Source: SURF-55 sp040755195 (GTDB lineage Bacteria > Bacillota > Desulfotomaculia > Desulfotomaculales > Ammonificaceae). Taken from it: DNA of 64,000 bases. The stretch lies in NCBI GenBank assembly GCA_040755195.1, contig JBFMBL010000001.1, forward strand, positions 49,815-113,814, written 5' to 3'. Under the pieces are notes generated by a model. That model was given only the letters and a program-made list of their open reading frames with translations, did no database searches and was not told the origin of the DNA. Shown here in pieces: positions 43,820 to 51,604 of the stretch. The position numbers were made by a program, and so were the translations under genes. Positions within the stretch are counted from its first letter, which is position 1. Every line of letters begins with the position of its first letter.

Positions 43820-44806
43820 TCAAATCAGGCTCCGCCAACCCTGTTTAAGAATGTTCACGGTAACCTGTCCGGCCTCCGGAAAATCGCGCCGTTCAACCAC
43901 CCCGTTAAAGACAAAGGCGTCCTGACCGTTCTCGGATTCAACAAACCCGCCTACCACCTCAAATTCCGTCCGCGGGCCTCTGGCAATCTCATTCGGGTTA
44001 AAGGGCTGGGTCATAACCAGTTCCGCCGCAAAATCCTCGTAAAGTTCCCACATAAGCTGTTCCAATCCTTCCGGGGGGAACACCACCGGAAGCATGATCT
44101 CTCGAGCGGCTTCCTGGCGGGAGATCATGTGGCTGTGCGCATACAGCTTCTCGGTAAGGCTGTCGATAATACGCAGTGTCCGCTCTTCCGGATACGGCTC
44201 CTCTCGTAGACCCAGAAGACGCCTTGCAAGCGAACGAACCAGGAGGTAGTTCCGGTGGACGTTGCCCAGGGCCAGGGGGTGGATACGCTCAGCCAAGAGC
44301 ATAAAAACCCTGGCCATATGATCCTCGTGACTCAGCCCGGCTTGCTCCCTGGCAAGAGTCAAATACGAATAAACGTCCTCGACGCTTACAGGAATCCGGG
44401 CGGAAGGGTTCTGCGGATCCTGGGGATTGAAAGCGTTAATGACGCTCGGGTCGATCGGTCCGAGTTCCCCCATCTTCGTCATTACAATCTCATCGGCGCC
44501 GAGGCATATGAGCGTCCCGGCGCTGTATGCCCTAAAAGGAACAAGGACGTTGAACCGCGAGGAAAACTCACGTACAAGGTGTACCAGGCGCCACGGAGTC
44601 AATACGTCCCCGCCCCTCGTATACAGGAACAGGTCGATCCGCTCCGGTTGTTTTTGCAGACACAGGTGCCGGTATAAAACCGGCAATACGTCGGGAGCGA
44701 TCCTGGTGGAAACGTTTTCCCTGTCACCGGTGAAATAACATATAACGGCCGAATTCCTTAAACGCCCGATTTGGCCGATGAGCTCTCGCCTTTCAAGATA
44801 AGGCAT
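43820..44806 (-). CDS. SDH-type ClpP-class serine protease
   Basis: A 328-residue protein of the serine dehydrogenase proteinase (SDH/SppA-like, ClpP fold) group: DLFLYTRGGDVLTPWRLVHLV near residue 58, the serine region RAYSAGTLICLGADEIVM near 92, and MGELGPIDPSV. The C-terminal third (WELYEDFAAELVMTQPFNP, EVVGGFVESENG) is beyond the protease core. No signal peptide, so cytoplasmic. It lies between two Hsp20-type genes, suggesting a protein-quality role (inference). Confidence 0.85.
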   Translation of the reverse strand: MPYLERRELIGQIGRLRNSAVICYFTGDRENVSTRIAPDVLPVLYRHLCLQKQPERIDLFLYTRGGDVLTPWRLVHLVREFSSRFNVLVPFRAYSAGTLICLGADEIVMTKMGELGPIDPSVINAFNPQDPQNPSARIPVSVEDVYSYLTLAREQAGLSHEDHMARVFMLLAERIHPLALGNVHRNYLLVRSLARRLLGLREEPYPEERTLRIIDSLTEKLYAHSHMISRQEAAREIMLPVVFPPEGLEQLMWELYEDFAAELVMTQPFNPNEIARGPRTEFEVVGGFVESENGQDAFVFNGVVERRDFPEAGQVTVNILKQGWRSLI

Positions 44807-44860
44807 AATTCTCTCCAGAATCTTTAATGTAACTATTCAAGCACGGGTTTCAGGTCCGAA

Positions 44861-44958
44861 ATCAGAAGTCAGCAGCCAGAATCCAGAATATAGAATTAGT
44901 GGCAATTCCCGTACATTCTGACTTCTGACTCCTGGGTACTGGATCCTGACCCTGAACA
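44861..44958. repeat. Inverted pair of heptamer arrays
   Basis: Left: AATCAGA AGTCAGC then AGCCAGA ATCCAGA then ATATAGA. Right: ATTCTGA CTTCTGA then CTCCTGG GTACTGG then ATCCTGA. The right array is roughly the reverse complement of the left, so the whole can fold back. Lies in the 300-bp gap before the second Hsp20 gene; no gene is seen in that gap. Confidence 0.65.
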
Positions 44959-45106
44959 TAGTATCCACAGAAAGAATACCGGGCAAACCGTGGTCATTTG
45001 TGTCAGCGAAGGAAGCTTTTACATAAGAGGGCCTCGCATAAAGCGATTTTAAAAACACAAAACTAATAGCGGTATTCAAAAAACAACAAAACGAGGAGGA
45101 TGCCTT

Positions 45107-45829
45107 TTGTACATCCAGTCTTTCAACCCCAACCAGGCAGTGGCCTTAAGTCAGGGTTACCGTACTTCCGCAGCGGCTTTTCCGGTTTCCATAAGGCCGA
45201 GTCTCCAGGGCAACACCGTGGTTTACGCCTTCAATCCCGCCGCGAGCCAGGCGATGGCCATTAATCCCATTGCGACCCAGGCTATGAGTCTGGCGTACAA
45301 CCCCGCTATTTTAAGTGGGCTTGCCGCCTGGAACAACCCGGCTCTGTTGGGTGCTACTGCCTGGACAAATCCGGCAATCGGCACCGGAGCGGTTTCGCCA
45401 TTCATTAACCCTGCTGCAACCGCCTGGAGCAATCCGTTCATTAATCCGGCGATCCAGCAGGGTTTTGTCAACCCGTTCCTCAGCGGTCAAATGATGGGGA
45501 TACCGGGAGCCACCATCCAGTCCTCCGCCGGCCTGGCGCAAATGAGAGTGGACCTGCACGAGACCAACAGTGATGTCATCGTGGCGGCCGAACTACCCAA
45601 CATCAGCTTAAACGACCTTAACCTCACCGTCACCGACGACTCGATTTCGATCTCGGCGACCGCGTTCGCCGGTGCACAGGCAACCAGTTTATTCCGTACG
45701 GTTGCGCTTCCTTCGAGCATCAAAGCCGAGCAGGTTGAGGCCACTTACGCCAACGGTATTCTGGAAATCCGGGCGCCCAAGTCGGACGTAGTAACCCGCA
45801 GGCGCGTAAAAGTCAACGTTGTCCAGTAA
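45107..45829 (+). CDS. Hsp20-type protein with Asn-Pro repeat N-terminus
   Basis: A 240-residue protein in two parts. Residues 40-125 are built from short repeats with an NPA/NPF/NPI core (NNPALLG, TNPAIGT, INPAATA, SNPFINPAIQQGFVNPF), rich in Ala and aromatic residues. Residues 145-240 are an alpha-crystallin domain (MRVDLHETNSDVIVAAELPNI, LFRTVALPSSI, ATYANGILEIRAPK). The start is TTG 45107 after GAGGAGG. The repeat half looks like self-assembling or coat material, so a spore-associated sHsp is a reasonable guess. A strong terminator follows. Confidence 0.78.
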   Translation: MYIQSFNPNQAVALSQGYRTSAAAFPVSIRPSLQGNTVVYAFNPAASQAMAINPIATQAMSLAYNPAILSGLAAWNNPALLGATAWTNPAIGTGAVSPFINPAATAWSNPFINPAIQQGFVNPFLSGQMMGIPGATIQSSAGLAQMRVDLHETNSDVIVAAELPNISLNDLNLTVTDDSISISATAFAGAQATSLFRTVALPSSIKAEQVEATYANGILEIRAPKSDVVTRRRVKVNVVQ

Positions 45830-45852
45830 GGTCAACGGTTATACTCAATAAC

Positions 45853-45882
45853 AAAAAGGGGGATGACCAATCCCCCTTTTTG
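45853..45882 (+). terminator. Strong rho-independent terminator
   Basis: AAAAAGGGGGAT-GACCA-ATCCCCCTTTTT, usable on both strands, right after the Hsp20 gene. Confidence 0.88.
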
Positions 45883-45899
45883 TTACACGTTGCGCCAGT

Positions 45900-46115
45900 T
45901 CATGCGTGGTTAAACAAAGAGAGCACTCCGCTATGTTTTTTGCTGTCAAGTTGCTTTAGAGCAAGCAACGCCCGGGCTTCAGCAAACATAGCATAGTAAG
46001 AACGGCTCAGGGAATCGCCGTACATTTCAGCATCAAACAGTATTTGAGCCGATTTTAAGTGGTCATGCGCTTTTCGGAAACGGTGTCTGGCCAGATCAAT
46101 GTCAGCCTGGTTCAC
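45900..46115 (-). pseudogene. Truncated HEPN-domain protein
   Basis: 71 residues with a typical HEPN beginning (DIDLARHRFRKAHDHLKSAQILFDAEMYGDSLSRSYYAMFAEARALLALK) that stop after KKHSGVLSLFNHA. Family members usually run on for another 40-60 residues with the last helix. The stop is followed at once by the terminator of the opposite gene, so the 3' end looks cut off by a rearrangement. It overlaps the MNT gene by 4 nt. Likely the inactive toxin half of an MNT-HEPN pair. Confidence 0.7.
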
Positions 46116-46441
46116 AGGGGCGCTCCACTCCGTACCACCTCGTGGTAGAACAGGGTTTGGTATTTCCGGTTTTGCTGAAACTCAGCAACAGTCAACACCA
46201 CGGGGGAAAGCCTCGAATTATATTTCAGTTCCATATCCAGTAGAATCTCGCTCATAGCATCCAGAACCTGCTCGTTTCTCTCTGTCACGATGACAAGGAC
46301 ATCGATATCAGACTCATCGTGAAACCTCCCGGTCGCTTTTGATCCAAACAGTTTAAGTTCAAGAAGGTTCTGACCAAGAGCATCCCTGATCCTCGCCGAA
46401 AATTCACGGAGGGCTTTTTCTTCGGTGGCGCTTAAGTAAGC
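46112..46441 (-). CDS. MNT-type nucleotidyltransferase (antitoxin of MNT-HEPN pair)
   Basis: A 109-residue minimal nucleotidyltransferase with the signature LFGSKATGRFHDESDIDVLV (GS and the Asp pair). ATG at 46441 behind GGGGGG. In HEPN/MNT modules the nucleotidyltransferase adenylylates and silences the HEPN RNase. Here the partner is truncated, so the module is probably decaying. Confidence 0.85.
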   Translation of the reverse strand, partial: AYLSATEEKALREFSARIRDALGQNLLELKLFGSKATGRFHDESDIDVLVIVTERNEQVLDAMSEILLDMELKYNSRLSPVVLTVAEFQQNRKYQTLFYHEVVRSGAPL

Positions 46442-46766
46442 CATAAACAAATCCCCCCTATAAGCTATCTTTCACCCACATTTTACCGCATTTGATGTAA
46501 GGGAAGCAAATAAAAAGCGGGATGATCCGACTCCAGGCATATCCGGAAACCGAGCCTCTCGCCTCTTAATTTTAAATAGATAGTAGTAGTCCTCGTGGGT
46601 AGGGCTGCGTACGTACTTGTATTCCCCGCCTTTTGTCATCGGGGCCACGTAAAAGATGAAGGATGAGGGATGAAGGATGAAAAATTCCGGTAGGGTCCGC
46701 TTGCAACCTAACTAAGTGCTGCAAATCTTCTTCTTTCCGCCTTCCGCCTTCATCCTTCCGCCTTTT
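46442..46766. other. Gap between MNT gene and CRISPR array: relic repeat and heptamers
   Basis: No gene. Near 46619-46657 is a sequence with CCCCG...TTGTCATCGGGG, a relic of the CRISPR repeat. Heptamer arrays follow: GATGAAG GATGAGG then GATGAAG GATGAAA (46657-46684) and TTCCGCC TTCCGCC then TTCATCC TTCCGCC (46735-46762). Confidence 0.6.
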
Positions 46767-48866
46767 ACTATCGTCCCCTTGTCATCGGGGTTATCGGTGC
46801 AACTACATCGCGACCGTGCAGGAGCTCGCGCGGGTCGAAGGCTTTCAGTCCCCTTGTCATCGGGGTTATCGGTGCTACCCAGATGCTCATATGCATCTGT
46901 CTTAGTAGGCACAATCCTTTCAGTCCCCTTGTCATCGGGGTTATCGGTGCTACAAGGGAAGGCTACCCAACTGTCGAGGCTTACAAGGCTTTCAGTCCCC
47001 TTGTCATCGGGGTTATCGGTGCTACCCGCATGGGGTAAAGGTTGCAGTCCGTTTCTCTGGTCCTTTCAGTCCCCTTGTCATCGGGGTTATCGGTGCTACA
47101 TCCTGGTCGTCTACTGGCGCTACGGGGCGGTGGACCTTTCAGTCCCCTTGTCATCGGGGTTATCGGTGCTACGCCGACGGTGGCCGGCCCGAGGACGCAG
47201 AGTGTCCGGTCCTTTCAGTCCCCTTGTCATCGGGGTTATCGGTGCTACTTTTGGGGCGAGGCCTCCCCGGCGTCCCCTGCCGATCCTTTCAGTCCCCTTG
47301 TCATCGGGGTTATCGGTGCTACTTTTACAACGCTGGCTTTAATCGGCATTTTCAAGACGCTTTCAGTCCCCTTGTCATCGGGGTTATCGGTGCTACGCCG
47401 GTAATGCCGACCTGAGAGAACATGCGAACCCCACTTTCAGTCCCCTTGTCATCGGGGTTATCGGTGCTACCCGACGAAGTTAGGCCCCGGCCGGGATGCG
47501 GATAAGTCTTTCAGTCCCCTTGTCATCGGGGTTATCGGTGCTACGCAAACCCCGGAAGCCTTGATAATACTGGGCTGGAGCTTTCAGTCCCCTTGTCATC
47601 GGGGTTATCGGTGCTACTTACCGTCGAGGAAGTGCCACAGGCGACGATTGCCACTTTCAGTCCCCTTGTCATCGGGGTTATCGGTGCTACCGTTCTTGGC
47701 GGCATTATAGTTTCAGCGCCTTGGGCTTTCAGTCCCCTTGTCATCGGGGTTATCGGTGCTACACCAAATCTAAAGAAAGGGGGTGTTTTTGTTGGATCTT
47801 TCAGTCCCCTTGTCATCGGGGTTATCGGTGCTACTTTGCCCGGTCCCGCTGCACTTGGTAGAGGTCGCCTTTCAGTCCCCTTGTCATCGGGGTTATCGGT
47901 GCTACCACCCAGATCAGCGTACCCCAGCGCCCCCCGTCCCGCCTTTCAGTCCCCTTGTCATCGGGGTTATCGGTGCTACACTTTTGACACGTATTCCTAC
48001 TCAGCCAATATACCCTTTCAGTCCCCTTGTCATCGGGGTTATCGGTGCTACGTTTGTACTCGTCCCATGCCGCTTCCTTTTCGGCTTCCTTTCAGTCCCC
48101 TTGTCATCGGGGTTATCGGTGCTACTTTTTATAGATTTTTAGAGATTTCAATTGTAAACCTTACTTTCAGTCCCCTTGTCATCGGGGTTATCGGTGCTAC
48201 CTGCAATGGGCATCAAACCCGCTGGGGCTGGGACGTGTCCTTTCAGTCCCCTTGTCATCGGGGTTATCGGTGCTACAGCGCGAAGAATATCGTTCTTCGT
48301 GTCGGCGATAAGGCTTTCAGTCCCCTTGTCATCGGGGTTATCGGTGCTACGGCGGAAGGATGAAGGCGGAAGATTGGAAAGAGGTCGCTTTCAGTCCCCT
48401 TGTCATCGGGGTTATCGGTGCTACTTACCGTCGAGGAAGTGCCACAGGCGACGATTGCCACTTTCAGTCCCCTTGTCATCGGGGTTATCGGTGCTACCCA
48501 CCAGGTGGCACATGACCGGTTGGAGGTGATCAACTTTCAGTCCCCTTGTCATCGGGGTTATCGGTGCTACCCACCAGGTGGCACATGACCGGTTGGAGGT
48601 GATCAACTTTCAGTCCCCTTGTCATCGGGGTTATCGGTGCTACCGGGCTGCCGGCCTGTGGGGCCGGCTACGATATGAACGCTTTCAGTCCCCTTGTCAT
48701 CGGGGTTATCGGTGCTACTCGCCGACTACACCGTCGTGCCGGCATAAGAAAGGCTTTCAGTCCCCTTGTCATCGGGGTTATCGGTGCTACTCCCGGGCCA
48801 GCGTCTGTGCTCCCTGCCGTACATACTGCCTTTCAGTCCCCTTGTCATCGGGGTTATCGGTGCTAC
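46767..48866 (-). CRISPR. Type I-D CRISPR array: 29 repeats of 37 bp, 28 spacers
   Basis: The repeat, in crRNA sense on the minus strand, begins GTAGCACCGATAACCCCGAT and ends GACAAGGGGACTGAAAG, the ending seen in known I-D repeats, giving an 8-nt handle ACTGAAAG. Repeats 2-29 look identical; the one at 46767-46803 is altered at both ends, marking the trailer. Spacers are 34-39 nt. Transcription should run from high to low coordinates, with the leader at 48867-49130. Spacer 47618-47653 is identical to 48425-48460, and spacer 48498-48533 to its neighbour 48571-48606. Spacer 48351-48387 carries a heptamer-array sequence. Confidence 0.97.
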
Positions 48867-49130
48867 TCAACTCAATCATTTTTTCAAACCCTTGCGGCTG
48901 AACGCTTTGGACGCTCGGTCAGAGCCTTCCACAAGCCCAATTTTTCGAAAAAGCTCTTTCTGCACCAAAACCCCCCTCTTTTTCGAAAAGCTATTAAAAC
49001 ATAAAAAGCAAGAGCAATAAGCGGTCATCTGCATGATATACTTGAAATATCCTTGGATTTAACGAAACAGGGACCATTTTTAATACAAGGATCATACTTA
49101 TCTATTTCCACAATTTTTCTTCCATTCCTG
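48867..49130 (-). promoter_or_regulatory. CRISPR leader region
   Basis: An AT-rich non-coding stretch between csa1 and the array at the leader end. It contains two copies of TTTTTCGAAAARGCT (48941-48955 and 48979-48992), 38 bp apart, which could be adaptation or promoter motifs. TGTTTTAATAG near 49000 on the minus strand could hold the -10 box. Assignment rests on orientation of the repeat and the degenerate repeat at the other end. Confidence 0.6.
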
Positions 49131-50051
49131 CTAACTAAAACACACCTGATAATAAGGACACGTCTCGTAGCACTCCCCCGTTCCCGGATCGATCTCCTCC
49201 GCCACCAGGCGGGCTTTATCGTCACGGGTTTCGATAAACCACTGGCGCAGTTCGTCGCTTATAATATGAATGTCCTTCTTCACGATCAAACGGTCGCCGC
49301 GAAACTCGCCGTAAACTATGCACCCGAGGTTTACCGGAAATTCATAAAGCGCTTCCATTACCAGGGCGTAGCCGGTCGTGCAAAGGCGGTGAAAGCTGCG
49401 CTCCCGGTCGAATTTCATGTCAAGGACCATCGGCTCCCAGAAGACGAAGGCGTCGGTACTCAGGTTCGAACTTAACCCCAGGAAACTGCCGTCGAGTTTT
49501 TGTTCGACAACCACCGGGATCGCAAGGCTGACCAGTGAATCCTCGCCGATATACGGCTGTTTTGTAAGTATCTCCTGAATCCGCGCAAGCACCCTTGTCT
49601 TTTCAAAATTTGCGAGTACTTCGGCCATCGATGCGGTACTCCTGAAATCTTCGTCAGAAAGTTGATCCGCCCAGGCATTGTCCAATATCGCAGGATGGCT
49701 TTGAATCCGCTCGCAAATGGCCCGGTAATCAGCCACCCCTTCACCGTATATCGCCCGCTTTGCGGCTACGATTACACTTGCTACGACGGTGTGAAAGATT
49801 GAACCCCGGATCATTGCCACATTCGGCTGTCCTTTTTCTTTGAGTACACGGCGCAGGTAAACATCGCGGCCGGTAGGGCAGTATGCGTTCGCAACCTCGT
49901 AAAGAGCCAGAACTGTGTCTTTATAAACCGGCTCTAAAGGCGGCTGGTGCCAGTTCCAGCCTCGCAGTTCCTCGGCGATGCCGCGCTCCCGCGCCCGTGG
50001 CAGGTGATAGCGTAAAAGATGCTTCTTTTCCTCATCCGTAAGGAAATACAT
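49131..50051 (-). CDS. csa1: Csa1 (Cas4-like adaptation nuclease)
   Basis: A 306-residue member of the Csa1 family, a distant Cas4 relative with a Cys cluster (NAYCPTGRDVYLRRV near residue 75, and GECYETCPYYQVC at the end). It starts FLTDEEKKHLLRYHLPRARERG, typical of the family. It probably trims or orients prespacers with Cas1, Cas2 and Cas4. Start ATG shares its A with the cas4 stop. The family is most common in type I-A and related archaeal loci, so its presence with I-D genes is unusual. Confidence 0.82.
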   Translation of the reverse strand: MYFLTDEEKKHLLRYHLPRARERGIAEELRGWNWHQPPLEPVYKDTVLALYEVANAYCPTGRDVYLRRVLKEKGQPNVAMIRGSIFHTVVASVIVAAKRAIYGEGVADYRAICERIQSHPAILDNAWADQLSDEDFRSTASMAEVLANFEKTRVLARIQEILTKQPYIGEDSLVSLAIPVVVEQKLDGSFLGLSSNLSTDAFVFWEPMVLDMKFDRERSFHRLCTTGYALVMEALYEFPVNLGCIVYGEFRGDRLIVKKDIHIISDELRQWFIETRDDKARLVAEEIDPGTGECYETCPYYQVCFS

Positions 50052-50620
50052 TATTCCACATCCCCGCAATAATTTCGGTATTCGCAGTCGGCACAGCGCC
50101 CCCATCGCCGGGGCGCTGCAGGAAAATGCTCCCTCGCAATGAGGTTCCGGACGGCGCCGATGAGCCGCCTGGTGTAAAGCCGGGCGTCGGGAGTGAGTTC
50201 GATATAGTAAGCCCGTTTAAACGGGATGAGGTAGATAAAACCACCGCGCACCGGCCGCGAAAAGTGGTCCTCAAGAAGAAGGGCGTAAGCCGTCAACTGG
50301 TACTTGTGGTTGAGCGCCACCCTGCGGGCGTTTTTGAAGTCCACCGGGAAATCGCCTCTCGGTGTAGCGATATACATGTCGAGCACACCCTCAAGTCCCA
50401 GACGCGAAGATCTTAGATAGACGTTGAACCGCCGCTCTCCATCTGCAATGCCGTAAGCCCGAAGCCGCCGGCGTTCTTCCAGCCGCGCCACCGTAAAATG
50501 TTCTTCTTTGCCGATATTCATTTTCGTCGTGACTTTCTTCTCCACCGGCGCTACATAGCTGAAAAATATCACCCTCGGGCAGTACAGGTACTGTTTTATA
50601 TCACTGACTTTAAGAATCAT
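50051..50620 (-). CDS. cas4: Cas4 exonuclease
   Basis: RecB-type iron-sulphur nuclease that processes prespacers and helps choose PAM. 189 residues: SDIKQYLYCPRVIFF with the first cluster Cys at 14, the nuclease Asp in DFPVDFKNAR, QLTAYALLLED, and three Cys in CADCEYRNYC at the end. Confidence 0.93.
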   Translation of the reverse strand: MILKVSDIKQYLYCPRVIFFSYVAPVEKKVTTKMNIGKEEHFTVARLEERRRLRAYGIADGERRFNVYLRSSRLGLEGVLDMYIATPRGDFPVDFKNARRVALNHKYQLTAYALLLEDHFSRPVRGGFIYLIPFKRAYYIELTPDARLYTRRLIGAVRNLIAREHFPAAPRRWGRCADCEYRNYCGDVE

Positions 50621-50650
50621 CAGCCGTGACCCACTTCCTTCATCCTTCCC

Positions 50651-50797
50651 ACCGCCAAGGCGCCAAGATCGCCATAATCAATAACAAGATTTTTGAATTA
50701 TAAGGGTGGTCTTTAATATTGCTCTCCCCCGTTTTAAAACATGCTTTAATTATCCCAGCATTCTCCCTTTGTGTCCTTGGCGTCTTGGCGGTTCATC
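50651..50797. repeat. MITE-like element with CCGCCAAG ends (copy C)
   Basis: A 147-bp element, CACCGCCAAGGCGCCAAGAT on the left and CTTGGCGTCTTGGCGGTT on the right, in the cas4-cas2 gap. It is followed directly by a heptamer array (TTTCGCC TTCATCC units, 50798-50856). Confidence 0.65.
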
Positions 50798-50858
50798 CTT
50801 CCCAACGCCTTCATCCTTTCGCCTTCATCCTTTCGCCTTCATCCTTCATCCTTTTTCC

Positions 50859-51158
50859 TTAATAAATAAGCGGTTCGCCGCGCGGCTCTGTGCGGGCCAG
50901 CACGCTGTCTTCATCAGGCACCGTGATTTCCGTCAACAGGGCCAAATCTTTATCGCAAACAGGGCAAATAATGATCTTCCCTTCTTTATCTCCCAGCACT
51001 TTACGCAGCCGCTGCCCAAGCTCCTGCCGGCGGTTCTGGTTTAAAGGGCCGAAGAAGGCGGAGAACTGAATATGCGCGAGCCCGTAGTCCTTACACGCTT
51101 CAAAAACCTTATTCCTGGTTCGGTCGTCAGGAATATCGTAAACAACCAAGGTCTTCAC
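50859..51158 (-). CDS. cas2: Cas2 endoribonuclease-fold protein
   Basis: A 99-residue ferredoxin-fold protein with TLVVYDIPDDRTRNKVFEAC (catalytic-type Asp at 8), IQFSAFFGPL and IIICPVCDKDL. It forms the centre of the Cas1-Cas2 integrase. It is somewhat longer than many Cas2 proteins; the C-terminal tail TEPRGEPLIY is encoded right at the heptamer array border. Confidence 0.93.
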   Translation of the reverse strand: MKTLVVYDIPDDRTRNKVFEACKDYGLAHIQFSAFFGPLNQNRRQELGQRLRKVLGDKEGKIIICPVCDKDLALLTEITVPDEDSVLARTEPRGEPLIY

Positions 51159-51208
51159 TGCCTAACACCTCATGTCAAAGGATGAAGGATGAGGGATGAA
51201 ATGTGAAA

Positions 51209-51568
51209 TTAACGGCGCTTGGATTTTGTTGTTTTAACCATGGTCACCAAGATGGCTATCAGCTCGTCACATTCCTGCCGTATGGAGGCTGATTCATTTT
51301 CATTAATTAGGCTACAACCCTGCAGGAGTTCTAACCAATATTGAGTTTCTTCAAGTTCCTGCAGTGCTCCCTCAATTTTATTTATAAAATCGGCGTTTGA
51401 TTTTGCTCTTTGTGCTTCCCGATAATGCGCTCCTACTGATGTTCCGGACCGGAGCAACTGTTTACCGAGTACCTGTGCTTCCGTCTTTTTTGGTAAACTC
51501 GAGTATAACCGAATAACCTACAACGCAAATTCTCTGGTCCTAACCTTTAAATCCCTGTTCTTTTCCAC
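51209..51568 (-). pseudogene. Four-helix bundle (S23/IVS-type) protein gene with in-frame amber codon
   Basis: Reading from GTG 51568 gives EKNRDLKVRTREFAL, then TAG at 51520-51518, then VIRLYSSLPKKTEAQVLGKQ, LLRSGTSVGAHYREA and the rest. The two parts fit the four-helix-bundle family without a gap (total 119 codons, normal length); TAG replaces an Arg codon. Translation from a later start inside the frame would give only 82 residues without helix 1. It is probably a single-mutation pseudogene. It lies between cas1 and cas2 and its putative ribosome site is a heptamer (GGAAGGATGAAG). Confidence 0.75.
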
Positions 51569-51602
51569 CTTCATCCTTCCGCCCTCATCCTTCATCCTTT
51601 CT
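51563..51602. repeat. Heptamer tandem array between cas1 and the four-helix gene
   Basis: TTCCACC TTCATCC then TTCCGCC CTCATCC TTCATCC in strict 7-bp phase. A shorter inverted counterpart GATGAAG GATGAGG GATGAAA lies at 51182-51202 on the other side of the four-helix gene. Confidence 0.65.
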
Positions 51603-51604
51603 TC

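Noticed and set aside
46716..49020. Protein-coding frames across the CRISPR array
   Set aside because: They are translations of the repeats (recurrent SPLVIGVIGAT or SVPLSSGLSV words) and not genes.
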